Assembly (NCBI GenBank): GCA_039105265.1
Contig: JAPFFF010000016.1
Coordinates: 2,542,001-2,606,000, forward strand
DNA from: Tritrichomonas musculus
Lineage: Eukaryota; Parabasalia; Tritrichomonadida; Tritrichomonadidae
DNA length: 64,000 nt
Reading direction: 5' to 3'
Made by a program: the position numbers and the translations under genes. The notes under the pieces are model-generated. The model saw nothing but the letters and a program-made list of their open reading frames with translations. It had not been told where the DNA came from and searched no databases. Shown piece by piece: positions 9,949-21,683 of this stretch (positions within the stretch are counted from its first letter, which is position 1; each line of letters opens with the position of its first letter).

Positions 9949-12541
9949 ATGGTAATATACCAATGGAGAGAACTCGAGCTACTAACATTAACGACGGCTT
10001 CTAACATCATTTCCGCCATACAGTTTGGAATTCTTCCATTGGATTTTGCAAATTCAGAAAGTGAAGTTCAAAATGAAAATTCGATTGATAAAATAGAAAA
10101 ATTCCTTTCCATTAATTTAAAAGCATTTAACAAATTATTAACGACACCATTTGAATTAATTCGTGCGTACTATAGTATTTCGGCACCAATCAGAGCTTCA
10201 TTAACAGCAACCATAGCATTTGCAGCCATATCTTTCCTTTACTCAATATTTTTTTTTACCATCTTATCGTATTATAATATTTTTAATGGACTTGATTCTT
10301 TCTGCGGCATTTCTTTTTGGTATCGTTTTCATTGCACAAAATTATAGCGAACAGAAAAAAATTGCAATTGCATTTATTGTTATTGGAATTATCTATTTTA
10401 TTTTGCGTATTATTTATATGGTTTTCCCAATTTTTATAAAAAATAATTGGAAATGGTTTATCAAATGTGCAAATAAAATTAGCGAAATTTTTGTATCACG
10501 TTTAAGAAATGATAAAGATGATGAACAACTAGATAATTATTGTAAAGAAATGCGTGCTCAGATAGATTTACATGATTATAATCTTCAATTCGATGATTTT
10601 CATTTCCCCTTCAAAAAGCGACTTTTTGATGCCTTAATTACTGTTTGTATTTGGATTGTATTTTTAGTTCTCATATTAATTGGATGGAGAAAAATATTGA
10701 AAGATCATTTGGATGGACAAAATTTAGATGATTTTGTTCTTGTCCTTACTGTAATTACAGTTATTCTTTTTTGTGGGGTTTGTTTACGAATTTTAATTAA
10801 CTGTGCTTGGCTTGTTCGTCCGATTGAAGGAAAAATTTTTGCAATATTTTACAAACTTAGAAATATAGCATACAAAGGTGTTTTATTTATTATGAACTTA
10901 TCTGTTCTTCCTGTTTTGACTATGGTTTTAAGTGCAAGTTCCACAACTGAAAAAAAGTGTAATTGGTATCAATATTATGATTATAAATCAAATGCAGATT
11001 CTTTCTTACAATATTTCATGGCAAGAAAATGGACAGGGTGTGTTAACTGTTCCAAATATTCTGCCAATTTTGTTGAGCCTTGTAATTCAATATGTTATTA
11101 TGATCCATCAATAAATCCATTAACCTATAAAATTTTAATTGATTCTCCCCATATTAGTGAAACAGAGCTAACAGATGTTTATTTAGTACCCACCATTCTT
11201 TTAGAAATCTTCTATTTGTCCATTTTTTATCAAATTTTCCGTCAAATTTTCTTAAATATTTATGACGTGCTAACCATTCTTCCCGGACCAACCAAAAACA
11301 TAGAATGTAAGTTCCAAACACTTATATTTACACTTGAATCAGCAGGTGCCTCAGGTTTCAGATCATATCGATACAAATCTGCATTTTACAACTTCACTTT
11401 CACTCACAGCAAGCTTTTTGTGACATTTCTAACGTCTCTTTTAACAGTTATCCCAATTAAAATTCTCAAACGGAACCATCAACGAATTACTCCCTGGATA
11501 TATTTTTTCACAGACATTATTATTTCCGTTGCACAGTTGTATTCAACTCCATACATATCAATTTTGCACAATATTGTTAATTTTGCTGCCTACGTTGTTG
11601 CTGGTGTTACATCATTATTGGTTGGTCTTCATGTTTGTCAAATATTCACAATATCAACTGGATTAGGCAATTTTCTGTTTGTTTTAGTTGTCATTACTCC
11701 AATTTTGACTGCTTTAATCACGCCATTTTTTGCACGAAGAGACAAGTTCCTCGTGCCAACAACGTTTGACCTCTTGAAAATCATTTATTGGGACAAGAAG
11801 CTGAATTTGTCATTTCGTAAGAAAATGATTAAAATGCAGCAAGAACAAGAGAAATCAGAAGGTGAAAACAGTTTAAGTGATGAAGATGATATTAATAATA
11901 GTGTCAGTGTTAATCTTACTGGTAATGAACTGGAAAATGAAGAAGAAGAAGAAAATAGCAACAGTACTAAAAGCATCTTGGATAAAAATAATAAAAATAA
12001 CAATAATGATGACTATTATGATTATATTTACAGTACTTCTAGATTTGGTAATATTTTGGATCAAGAGGAGTCATCTGCTTCTATTTCTTATTTTAAACGT
12101 AAGAAAGATGAAGATGAAAGAGAGCATGACAGTTTCGTTAGTAATTTTAATTTGTTGAAATTGGCTCCAATTGAAGTTCAAGAAGGAATTCAAGCTAACA
12201 AAGAAAGTGATGTTTTAGATGGAGATGATGATGACGATATAAATCCTTTCAAAGATGATGCTAGACATATTTGGCCTAGAATTGACCTTTATGAAGAACT
12301 GTTTGATAAAGCTGTGAGTGAAATGCTCGAGTCAGCTAATAAATTGATAGATTCAATCGCTTACAATGGTATAATGACATTGGTTAATTTGACGATCATT
12401 ATCTCTTCAGCTTGCTTGGGTTGGGCCCTCAGCGCTGGAATTGTTCGATGGGATAAAATTCTCGGTGAAAATGGTGATGATTTTTATGTAAGATGCAATA
12501 TGTTCAATAACGGCACTTATCCTGCTTTTGGTTCTTATTGA
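9949..12541 (+). pseudogene. Large multispanning membrane protein, one frameshift
   Basis: ATG at 9949 (MVIYQWRELELL) opens a frame that runs to 10347, while the main frame runs to 12541 (773 codons from 10220). The two overlap at a run of nine T (10249-10257), so a one-base slip there, biological or sequencing, explains the split. I count roughly ten to twelve hydrophobic segments, most before residue 550, then a long acidic, Asn/Ser/Glu-rich cytoplasmic-looking stretch (about 11850-12260) and a final membrane helix near 12370-12440. I do not recognise the family; the layout is like N-terminal regions of trichomonad multi-TM sensor proteins (for example cyclase-type), but no catalytic domain is present. 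Its last 13 codons are duplicated at 53808-53848, next to another copy of the downstream intergenic DNA. Confidence 0.6.
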
Positions 12542-12786
12542 TTATTATTTTAAAAGCTTTATTTTTAAATATGTTTTTGCTTTACTTTCAAGTGAAAACG
12601 GTTGCTCTCAAAAAGTGGATGTAAACAGAACTTTTTGAATAAAATACTCAAAATCGTCAAAAAAATGGAAAATCTAAACTACATTCCAAAAACCAGACCA
12701 TTCAATTTTGTGAATATATTGAAATTGTTTATGTGTGGTGAAACTAAAAAAAATGAAGTGATAATTTTGCAAATATCTTTTTATTG

Positions 12787-13723
12787 AGTTTAGTAATTCA
12801 TATATTTACTATATATATTTGATATAAATTATTTTTAATATAAAAATATATATATATTTTAAAAATATCAATACTTTTGCCAAACTCAATATCTCAAATA
12901 TTTCGATTATTATTTCATTCTATATTTAATTGTTATAAATATAAATATATTTTATTTCAAGCGATATTTTTTACTAGCAAAATTTAAGATAACTTTTAAT
13001 AAATATAAGATATTTATGCAAATTCAGTAAAAAAAAATAAATATTTAATTTTCTTGAAAATTACCCTCATTTTCTCCAATAATATAATAATATTAATGTT
13101 TATAGATTGAGTTATATTAGATAAAAGTACTGCTATAAATTTCGTCTTGTTGATTTTGAGAAAATACAGAACCTATTTTGTTTGGCTTATATCAAGCCAT
13201 TGATAAAATTCTAAAATAAAAATTTGTAATATCATTAATAGTATATTAAACTAAAAAAAGATATTGCATAGTTTCATTCATAGGGTCTATGTTTAATGGT
13301 ATTTTTTTATATGATTATATGCAAAATATTAAAAATAAAAATATCTTAATAAACATAAAATTACTACTGTATTTACTTTGCTTGTTTAATTTATATATAA
13401 ATAAATATAATTTTTTAATTTATTAAAAATCTAAAATTAAAGAAAAGCTATATAAAAAATGTAAATTTTGTTTTAAATTTTTCGATGTTGTGTTAAACTT
13501 TTCCTAAAGTTTTTTATCAATTCAAATTTTCTGAAGATTGATCTTTTTTAAAATAATAACGATTTTTTATATATTTTTTTTCCTATACATTTTAAAAATA
13601 ATTTTATCTCGAAATTGGTAAGATAATATTTTTTACTCCTCTAACAAATTTTTTAGTAATGATAAAATAAATATTAATATATGATATAAAGATTCAAATA
13701 TGATTTTTTATATAAAAAGTTCT
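12787..13723. other. AT-rich left arm of the 2.2-kb transposon
   Basis: About 0.9 kb between the two inner inverted repeats of the left arm. It is composed of A/T runs and shows no ORF or RNA gene I can support. Confidence 0.5.
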
Positions 13724-13796
13724 AGTTTCACCACACATAATTGTTTAAATATTTTCTCTCAATTTTTTCAATATCATTGAATTTTATTTTTAATTA

Positions 13797-14386
13797 GTGG
13801 GTCAAAGTTTTTCTACAAGCAAAGGTCCAACACTGCAAAGTGATGCTTCCCAACCAAATATCGAAACAAGTCTTGATAGATCTACTATCTCCCAAGCAAA
13901 TTTTCCAACAATTAATAATAATCAAAATATATCAAATAATGATAACATTCTGCACCACTCAAATCTTATCCAACGAAATCAGGAATTAAATCTTGATGAT
14001 CCATTAATGATTCCAGTAATTCACTACAAGTCTCTGTTCCTAACACCTGATATTTATTTAAAAATATATCTTGAAAATCAAAAAACTCCACATCGATGGA
14101 CGCAAGTAGCAAAAAGAATTGACATACCAGGAATTGATAATATCATAGTCAAAAACAAAGCTTTAGAAATTGAAAGAAAATTGAAGATTATAGAAAACAC
14201 TAGCACTCTATCAAAAAAATGTCATTCAAACTTATGGATATTATTGAATACAACAATGCCTTAAACGAAGAATTTGAAGATGAAATTGACGAAGATGCAG
14301 AATTAGAAGAAGAGGATGGAGAAGAGGAAGAATTTGAAGAAGAAGAAGAAAATACAACCGATGATGAAACAATGAATCCTTATTAA
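13797..14386 (+). CDS. Transposon-borne acidic protein, probably frameshifted
   Basis: Inside the 2.2-kb element. The first frame (13797-14264) starts at a GTG; its translation would begin MGQSFSTS, which matches an N-myristoylation pattern had the codon been ATG. It has an Asn/Ser-rich first half and a possible structured segment (HYKSLFLTPDIYLKIYLENQ, then PHRWTQVAKRIDIPG). A second frame (ATG at 14219, ending 14386) supplies a strongly acidic tail (EEDGEEEEFEEEEENTTDD). The frames cross at a run of seven A (14213-14219), suggesting one frameshift. An AG just before 13797 could instead be a splice acceptor. I recognise no transposase or DNA-binding domain, so the role is unknown. Confidence 0.45.
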
Positions 14387-15213
14387 TTCTTAAATATAAT
14401 TTTATTTTTGAATTAATTTTATTATTACCTTCTCAATTATAATTGAATAGCTTAAATAAAATTGCTTTAAATTTTTAAATATATATTCAATTTTTCAAAA
14501 GGTCCAAAAACCAGACCATTCAAAAATAAAATAATCTTATCAAAATAAAAGATGTACCAGGACTAAGTTATTTCGGGTTACAAAAGAGTTTCATGAATTA
14601 TATTTTTTATTTATTTATTATATAATATTTATTTAAAAATAAATGGATACATTTTTAATAATTGTTTTTTTATAAATATATAATCCTATTTTAATATTTG
14701 AGAAAATAATCAATTTAATATTTGTATTGATTTAAATTGAATATTCATAAAAATAAAAAAAAAATTCAATGGTCCTGGTACATCTAAAATAAAAAATAAT
14801 ATTTTGAATTGCTTTCAAAAAAATTGTGTGGTCTGGTTTTTGGAAGGTAGTTTACTTTTTAAGAATATGAAACTATATAATAATTCAATAATGAGAACTT
14901 TTTCATTCAATATTTTGATGATTAAAAATAATTTAAATCACTTTTTGAATGTGGCCGTCTGTAATTAATCATAGAATTAGAAAATTTTTCACTCCATTTT
15001 TTTTTTTTTTTTTTTTTTTATTCAAATCAAGGAAAATAAATCTTTACCTATCCTCAAATAATTTGAATTATTACTTGGTAGCATCCCCACAAAAAAATAG
15101 ATTTTCCATTTTTTTGACGTTTTCTTATTTTTTGACTATACTGAAACGAATATTTTAAAAAAAAAATAACGATTTTATAAAATTTTTTCAATGAAATTAA
15201 GATGATAAATCTG

Positions 15214-15357
15214 ATGGAACCACTCTCTTCTCATTTCTGTAAGCTTTCTCAAAAGTTACATCAGCCATACACAATTACAAAGGATCAAGTGAAACTTTTA
15301 GAAAAACTTACTTTTTTCAATTTCTTAATATGTGTACAAGGTGATCATTTCCCATGA
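15214..15357 (+). pseudogene. PA200/Blm10 5' fragment that keeps the start codon
   Basis: ATG at 15214 opens MEPLSSHFCKLSQKLHQPY and the frame matches the N-terminal coding region of the proteasome-activator gene at 54490 for about 26 codons (to about 15292). It then diverges into unrelated codons and stops at 15357. The upstream 360 bases are also homologous between the two loci. This is a truncated duplicate. Its value is that it shows where the ancestral start codon lay, because the longer copy has lost that codon. The sequence right after the breakpoint (15291-15326) resembles DNA at 9429-9463 next to the tRNA-Gln gene. Confidence 0.7.
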
Positions 15358-16529
15358 TTTTATATAATTATTATTGCTTTTAAATATAATATAAGAACGT
15401 AGGAAACTACGGCGGTTAAATACGTTAAAACAAAAAACACTCTCTTTAGGTGAATATATAAAGATTTGAAAAACAATTTCACTTGTATATTAATAAGTAT
15501 CTTTATAAGTAAATAATTGATTAAAAGAATTTAAAGTAATTACATCACGTATCATTTTAAAGACGAAATATTCAATGAAAAGTTTACATGAAAATTCAAT
15601 GCCTATCGTCAAAAAAGCATTGAAAATTAAAGAATTTTTCTCAAAATTGGCAGAAAATTTTTGGATGAAACTTTTATATTGTAATATTCATAATAATATA
15701 AAAACATCTATGTATAAATTATTAAATGGCTAACGTTCAATTTTTTTTTATTTTGATTTATGATTAATATTTTTTTTAAATTAAAATAAGAATATTAAAA
15801 TATATTTATTTATATAATATATATTTAATTCTTAAAAACACCAAGATAATTAAATTTATTTATAAAAAATCAAAAGTTTTATGTATTTCTCTAAAAATAC
15901 CGAATAATTATTTAATATAATAATTAAGCGCATATTAAATAATATGAAAAAATTAAAAATATAAAAATATAATATAAATATTTGGGAAATACCAAGATAT
16001 TGTTTTAATAAATAAAAAATACTTCATTCATGAATATATTATCATGTTCCTTTAATATACATAAAACAACTCATAAAATAAAATTTATATGATATGAAAT
16101 ATATATATTAAAAAAATAAATTGAAATATCCTCATATTAAACAAATGATCAATAATATTTCAGTTCTGAAAAATTAATGATAGAAAGATAAAACTATAAA
16201 AAATAAAAGCTATACATGATCTACATCATCATAATAATAATATCTTAAAACAATTTTACACTTTTTCCTATTAAATTTTAAAAATAAAATTTTCGCATTA
16301 ATTCAATTATAATAATTGTTAGTGTTGCGGATTCTATGAGTTCATTCAAATATTTGGAATTGAATTTTTGAAATTTCATTTTATATATATCGAATGTTAA
16401 ATTCATTTATTCATTCAAATATTTAATAAAATAATATCAAATTATAATATTATTAATAAAAAATATATCAATTTATAAAATGTCTCTACAATATATTTAT
16501 CCAATAAATATTTGCTTCGATTGGATTTT
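15358..16529. other. AT-rich non-coding stretch
   Basis: No ORF with recognisable content, no RNA gene and no clear repeat structure is visible; composition is mostly A/T runs. Confidence 0.5.
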
Positions 16530-17075
16530 ATTTTTCATTTGATGGCTTCAATTTCTCTGTTTTTGACATCAACAGTGGATTGAAGTTCAGCAATCGTGCA
16601 ATTGAGTTATTCAATTGTTGAATTCAAATCATTGATCATATCATTGAGGCCTCCGATCTCTCTATCCTTGTCTTCAATTGTTGATTGCAACTAGCTGATC
16701 TTGTCTTTTAGAACTTCGATTTCTCTGTTCCTGGTTTCAATTGTTGATTGTAATTGTGCAATCTGTCTATTGGGTCCTTCGATTGTCGAATTCAATTCAT
16801 TGATCTTGCTGTTGAGTGCTTCAATCTCTCTATTCTTGGCTCCAACTGTTGATTGAAGTTCAGCAGTCTTGAAATTGAGTGATTCAAATGTAGCTGTCAT
16901 CTAGATGATCTTGCCAATGAGTGCTTCGATTTCTCTGTTCTTAGCTCCAATTGTTGATTGTTATCCTGCAATCTGTACATTGAGTCCTTCGATTGTTGAA
17001 TTCAATTCATTGATCTTGTCGTTGAGTGCTTCAATCTCTCTGTTCTTGGTATTAACAGTGGGCTGTATTTCCGCA
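16530..17075 (-). pseudogene. Coiled-coil repeat gene remnant
   Basis: The longest clean part (16691-16900) encodes a 35-residue (five-heptad) repeat built from NREIEALNSKINELNSTIE and QIAQLQSTIE blocks, an uninterrupted coiled coil. The DNA on either side encodes more of the same repeat but is broken by stops. Comparable remnants lie at 24650-25130 (minus) and 41192-41634 (plus). Trichomonad genomes hold many such long coiled-coil genes, often annotated viral A-type-inclusion-like, with no defined function. I treat this as a decayed member. Confidence 0.6.
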
Positions 17076-17410
17076 TTTATTTAATAAAAAATGATATGAA
17101 AAAATATATCCCATCAAAAGATATTTTTATATTGAATTCAAACCTGACGTTAAGTATAAATTCGGCGGGCTTTTTAACGTCAAATTATTGTTAAATCTTA
17201 AAGTTTTTTTTAAATTTTACTATATTTTTGGCTTTAAATATTATATTCATAAAAATATTAACGATTTATAAGTTTTGGTTTTAAATATATTATAAATATA
17301 AAAAAACGATTTAAATTTATTCAAATATAGTTACATTATAAAGTTCTACATTTGTTCTATCATGGTTGGCATGAATCTTTTATTAAAAAAAAATATTTTT
17401 ATATAATATT
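16530..17410. repeat. Long direct repeat, copy 1 (pair at about 24650-25442)
   Basis: The coiled-coil remnant plus about 340 bases of flanking DNA recurs in the same orientation near 24650-25442. Shared landmarks are the island GGCGGGCTTTTTAACGTCAA and the segment CTACATTTGTTCTATCATGG. The second copy carries a transposon exactly where this copy reads AATATTCTTCTT, giving an empty site (TA at 17407-17408). Confidence 0.75.
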
Positions 17411-18000
17411 CTTCTTTAGAAAAATGGATTAACTCATAAAAAATTATCTTTATTCGATATTATATTTAAATACATCTTTTAATTTCCAATTTGAAAAAAT
17501 AGAATAATATATAAAAATAATTTGTTGCTCTGATTTTCTGGAGAATGCAATTTTTAATTATATGATCATGTATAGAAATTATTTATAAAATAAAAAAATA
17601 GCAAATTTTTCAATTTTCATCCCCTGGGGAAAAATCCCAACGCTTTATTTGATAGAAAAATTGAATGAAATTGAATGATTTACGTTTTGGGGGAAAAATT
17701 TAAAAAATGAAAATAAACAAAATATATATATTATTATAAATATAATATAATGAATTATAATTTACTTTATCCCTTAACACCAAAATTATTGATTTTTGGA
17801 GTTGTTTTGCTGTAAATTTTGATACACCCCGTTCTCTAAATTTTGTAACTTTTGTTCTGTTATTTTTGGTTATCAAAAATTTTTTTTCTTGTTAACAAAG
17901 AAATCTTTAATTTTTTTGTTAACCAATTGACGATAAAAAAAAACTATTGAAATTTTAACTTTATTTTTATAAGCTTTCCATCCTTTATTCTCATTACCTC
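17411..18000. other. AT-rich spacer with G-run patches
   Basis: No gene seen. It contains CCCCTGGGGAAAAATCCC near 17622-17640 and TTTTGGGGGAAAAA near 17685-17698, sequences that echo the G-rich patches near 23660 and 27320-27440. Confidence 0.4.
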
Positions 18001-18490
18001 TTCCATTAACCTCATCGGTTTCTCAATCAGCCTCAGCAACTCTTCCATTAGCTTCTCATCCAGCTTCATCAGGCTTATCAAACTCATCAAATCCTAGACT
18101 CAGCTCTTTATGGTCATCAACTCATCAAATCTACAATCAATTTCATTAAAATTCGAAACCAGTTTCATCAATTCTTCAACTAGCCTTATTAACACCTCAA
18201 ACTCAATTGCTTTTCAACAAACTCCATCATGCTCATCATTCCTACAAATCCAATAGATTCATCAATTCCTCAATGATCATATGAGTTCCAATTAAGCTTA
18301 TCTTAATAATTTCTTCTAGTGCAATTACTTTTTTGCCTTGACTTTGTTTACCAACAATAACATTTACACTATTATGTTTAATGCTTACCTCAAGATGGAT
18401 GTCATTTAATAATGCACCACCAATAGCTTCAATATTATCATTTAATGTATCATTTATTTTATCTCGAATGAAATCTAATCTAATATCCAA
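18001..18490 (-). pseudogene. Unidentified ORF fragment in a virus-like remnant
   Basis: An 82-codon minus-strand frame (18242-18490, MDIRLDFIRDKINDTLND) is followed on the minus strand by degenerate Leu/Glu/Met-rich coding-like DNA to about 18000. No family is recognised. Together with the next pieces up to 21859 it belongs to a block of minus-strand fragments of virus-like or large-element type. Broken; treated as a fossil. Confidence 0.3.
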
Positions 18491-19084
18491 TTACAGCAAT
18501 CTAATTTTAGCTCAAAATAATTTCTAGTTTCATTGCTTTTTTTATTCAAGGAAGGAATCTTCGTCTTTAAGTTGAATATTTGTCCTGTCCAAATCATACA
18601 ATCCTTTCAAGCTTATTCTTGAGTTTCCCTGCTCAAACTTCTTAACTAATGGTATTAATACATCAGCTAAGCCATTTCCAATTGTATTCGTTAATTGTGG
18701 GACTCATCTGTGTTCCAATTCGATTATTTGTGTAACCAAATTGTCAATTTCCTCTTTCATATTTTTCTTAACCTTTGTTATAGCCTCTTTGGCTAGTGCA
18801 CCAAATCTGTCATACCAATATGTCTTTAATGATTGTTTCCATAAAGCAGCTGCTGCAGAAGAAACAAATTGAAGCTTATATCTCTTTGAAATATATACCT
18901 TCTTATTTTCTGCTATTAATTGAATAACACTAGCAATACAAGGATCAATAACAAATTTCCTATATCTTGTATATGATGACATACGTTTAGGTTTCTTAAT
19001 GCTATATATATCAAGATTTTTAACCAGCAAATTGTTTGGGTTCATTATAGCTAACATCATCATAAGCCTTGTAATCCTAACCAT
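18491..19084 (-). pseudogene. Unidentified ORF fragment in a virus-like remnant
   Basis: The main open piece is 18704-19084 (126 codons), with a basic central region (RYRKFVIDPCIASVIQL) and a Lys/Glu-rich helical end. Coding-like sequence continues on the minus strand to about 18540. I recognise no domain. It shares orientation with its neighbours on both sides, suggesting one former gene block. Treated as part of an old element. Confidence 0.3.
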
Positions 19085-19183
19085 CTTCTACATATTGGGT
19101 TTCAAATACATCTCTCTTATAGGCTGAAATTGGATAATTCTTTCTAGATTGTCTTGTTGAATATTCATTATAGTAATTATAGA

Positions 19184-19417
19184 TCAATGGATAATTACTC
19201 TTCTTTGTTGTGTAACCATTAACATACCTTGGTTCCTGTCTTTGATTTGGAATAATAATATCTGGAATACCTTCAAATTTTCATCACCATGAGAATTGGC
19301 TTGAACGTCTTGAATTGAAAGAGGCTGTGGAGCATACCTTTTATAAATATTAAGTAAATCATGTACGGTCATTTCATTGGCTACTAACTGCTCTAACGGA
19401 TTTGCTTGCTGCGCCAC
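19184..19417 (-). pseudogene. Virus-like ORF fragment, possibly structural
   Basis: A 77-codon minus-strand piece starting MAQQANPLEQLVANEM and containing TVHDLLNIYKRYAPQPLS. That short pattern loosely recalls segments of picorna-like capsid proteins, but this is an impression from a few residues only. It lies immediately outside the left end of the nested Polinton remnant, opposite the related-looking piece at 21684-21859. Broken; treated as a fossil. Confidence 0.3.
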
Positions 19418-19458
19418 TTTTGGAGGTGGTAAAAAGTATTATTGCTTCTTCTATTAGA

Positions 19459-19741
19459 AGTAGTATACGGTAAGCAGTGCTCTGTGCCTTCACCCTGCTT
19501 ACTCGAGCTCCCCCAGCTCTCCTTCGGTTCGCTAGCTCGCGCTACTGAAATGATCAAATATCATTTCAAAAACTTATGATATCAAAAAGTTAATGATATC
19601 ACAAGTTAATTAAAAGTTAATCTTAAAATTAACTTACTTCATATTGAAAATAAAAAATAAATAAATAAATAAATAAAAAAAGTAAAAAGTAAATGTAAAA
19701 TAAAAAATGACAATACAAAAATAATAAATAATAAATGAAAA
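19459..19741. repeat. Left terminal inverted repeat of the Polinton remnant
   Basis: Matches the right TIR almost base for base. The outer 90 bases are GC-rich compared with the surroundings; the inner part is A/T-rich and contains a short AAAT run. Confidence 0.8.
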
Positions 19742-19782
19742 ATAATAAATGAAAAAGAACAAATGACAAATAAAAAACATTT

Positions 19783-20088
19783 TTACAATAATGCTGTCAA
19801 CTTATCAGCTAATAGATAATTCATTGTTTTGAATTGATAGTGTTCGAAGTTACTAACTAATTCTGGAGTAGTCTCATAATCATATGTATCAAATGTTTCC
19901 GTAATTGGTACTGTATACGGATGATCAGGTTGAATATCAACTGATACACCAGATTTGCCATCATAATTGATTACTTTATGAACGAAATCGAAGAGTATGA
20001 AATGGTTGTTACCTATCAGATCTTTCCATACAAACATGTTAATTCTACTATGATGATGATTTCCAAGGATAATAAGAATGAAGCTCAT
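19783..20088 (-). pseudogene. Polinton remnant ORF, unassigned
   Basis: A 101-codon minus-strand frame with ATG at 20088, the last of three ORFs in this element. Some segments (SRINMFVWKDLIGNNHF, SVDIQPDHPY) look like beta-rich structural protein, but no family can be named. Position next to the capsid-like ORFs suggests a virion component. Fossil. Confidence 0.35.
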
Positions 20089-20126
20089 TAATTGTCTTAA
20101 AATATTTTTTATTCATTTTATTAAAT

Positions 20127-20819
20127 TTAAACATACATCAATTTCTTACTGAACGGTATAAATTGCATTTCAATATAAAATGATTCATTATTTGGTATTT
20201 TTACAGGTATTTGATTATTACGACCTGAATAAAACTCAATCCAAAATCTTTGATCTGTTGAGTTAAGTTTGAAGTATTTAATAGGGTTGAATATGATTTT
20301 ACTATTTCCTAAATAATATTTCGATGATTGTTCTGCTATTGATGAATATATTTTACAACTAACTCTATTCCAAACATCTTCAAATATTATTTTTCTCATC
20401 CATTTTCCTTCATATCTCAATATATTTCCTTTTTTGTCTTCAATAGGGATTTCTAAGTTCATATATTTATTAGGATTATTTTGAAAAGGTTCAAAACCAA
20501 CATTAAATACATCTGCTAAATCATAAATAGCATTAATAGTATTATCTTGTATACCATTTTCAAAAGGTCTTATACGAAAACTAATTGATAAATCAACATA
20601 AAATGGGTTATTTTCATCTTCATTCCACATCGAGTACATTATTTCAATAAATTTCTTTTTATCATAATCATAGTATCCGTCCATTCCAACATCTCTTAAA
20701 TTAAATACAGGTTGACCAACTAATTTTTTTGATTCCTCTAATTCATCAATTTTTCTTCTTAAATCCCAGCTTTCTTTTATTAAATTCTGTCTTTTAAGTG
20801 TTTTTTTTTGCGATTTCAT
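20127..20819 (-). pseudogene. Polinton remnant ORF, likely virion-module protein
   Basis: A 230-codon minus-strand frame with ATG at 20819, 86 bases after the stop of the upstream ORF. A short basic, helical N-terminus precedes a body rich in aromatic and beta-forming residues (NPFYVDLSISFRIRPF, RFWIEFYSGRN). I infer a structural (capsid-module) protein from its place in a Polinton and its composition; no diagnostic motif is visible. Fossil. Confidence 0.4.
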
Positions 20820-20904
20820 CTAAGTATGTACTATTTGCTATTTCGATATCAAGTTGTAGTGTTTCATCAATTTTTTTATTGATATCCTCTTCTAATTTCT
20901 CTTT

Positions 20905-21378
20905 TTATTTATCAATAGATGAATGAAGAAATTTATTTAATGCAATTGGAGCAACATTATATTTTTCAAATTTGGTTCTTAAAAAATATTTCAAATCAAT
21001 TAATACTTCTCTTAAATCTTTGTCTGTAGGTATCCAAGAGATTACATCATAAAGTAATTCTGATTTTCTATTATTAGGAATAGATAAATAAAGATCATCA
21101 TATGTTTGTTTAGGGTTATTTAGTTTTAAGTCATCATAATCTTTTTTATAATACTTCCTGATTCCTATTGTATAAGTAATTTTTTTTCTTCTACAATTTG
21201 TCCATATATTTCTTACACCTATTATTGATTCTCCTCTATTTGAAGTAACCCAATCTTGAGGATAATTAAAATAAAAACGATTAGGTCTTGTTTTATCTCT
21301 TTCTCCATCTTCTAAAAAGTAAGCATATTCTATTGGTATTGGTGTTTGTTCTTGAATAGGGTTTAAAGTAGGGTACAT
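20905..21378 (-). pseudogene. Polinton remnant ORF, likely virion-module protein
   Basis: A 157-codon minus-strand frame with ATG at 21378 (MYPTLNPIQEQTPIPIEYAY), the first ORF inside the right TIR. It contains RPNRFYFNYPQDWVTSNRGE and IIGVRNIWTNCRRKK, the kind of beta-strand-rich text seen in capsid-associated proteins. Assignment rests on context and composition only. Fossil. Confidence 0.4.
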
Positions 21379-21400
21379 TTCAATCTTAATAAAGTATCTT

Positions 21401-21683
21401 TTTCATTTATTATTTATTATTTTTGTATTGTCATTTTTTTATTTTACATTTACTTTTTACTTTTTTTATTTATTTATTTATTTATTTTTTATTTTCAATA
21501 TGAAGTAAGTTAATTTTAAGATTAACTTTTAATTAACTTGTGATATCATTAACTTTTTGATATCATAAGTTTTTGAAATGATATTTGATCATTTCAGTAG
21601 CGCGAGCTAGCGAACCGAAGGAGAGCTGGGGGAGCTCGAGTAAGCAGGGTGAAGGCACAGAGCACTGCTTACCGTATACTACT
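21401..21683. repeat. Right terminal inverted repeat of the Polinton remnant
   Basis: Reverse complement of 19459-19741, near-identical by eye. The terminal bases read CCGTATACTACT. Confidence 0.8.

Larger units (their letters stand above)
12677..14852. mobile_element. 2.2-kb TA-flanked DNA transposon, transposase not recognised
   Basis: The terminal inverted repeats begin AACTACATTCCAAAAACCAG on the left and AACTACCTTCCAAAAACCAG on the right (read inward), and continue matching for a few more bases. TA flanks both ends (12675-12676, 14853-14854). The paralogous intergenic copy at 53.8-54.3 kb has the uninterrupted site with a single TA at 53989-53990, so insertion is shown directly. Further inverted pairs nest inside: 12723-12745 with 13724-13745, and 14551-14563 with 14772-14784. 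A third copy of the end motif lies at 14503-14520. The only ORF of note is the acidic protein at 13797-14386. No DDE transposase is visible, so it is either non-autonomous or uses an unrecognised protein. Confidence 0.8.
19459..21683. mobile_element. Maverick/Polinton remnant, internally reduced
   Basis: A 2.2-kb unit bounded by long, nearly identical terminal inverted repeats of about 285 bp with AG...CT ends (AGTAGTATACGGTAAGCAGT). It is flanked by the direct repeat TTAGA (19454-19458 and 21684-21688). Long TIRs, AG/CT termini, a short target duplication and virion-type ORFs fit Maverick/Polinton. Only three minus-strand ORFs remain; polymerase B, integrase, packaging ATPase and protease are absent, so it is a reduced, non-autonomous derivative. 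The near identity of its TIRs suggests a fairly young insertion. It sits inside older virus-like sequence. Confidence 0.75.
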
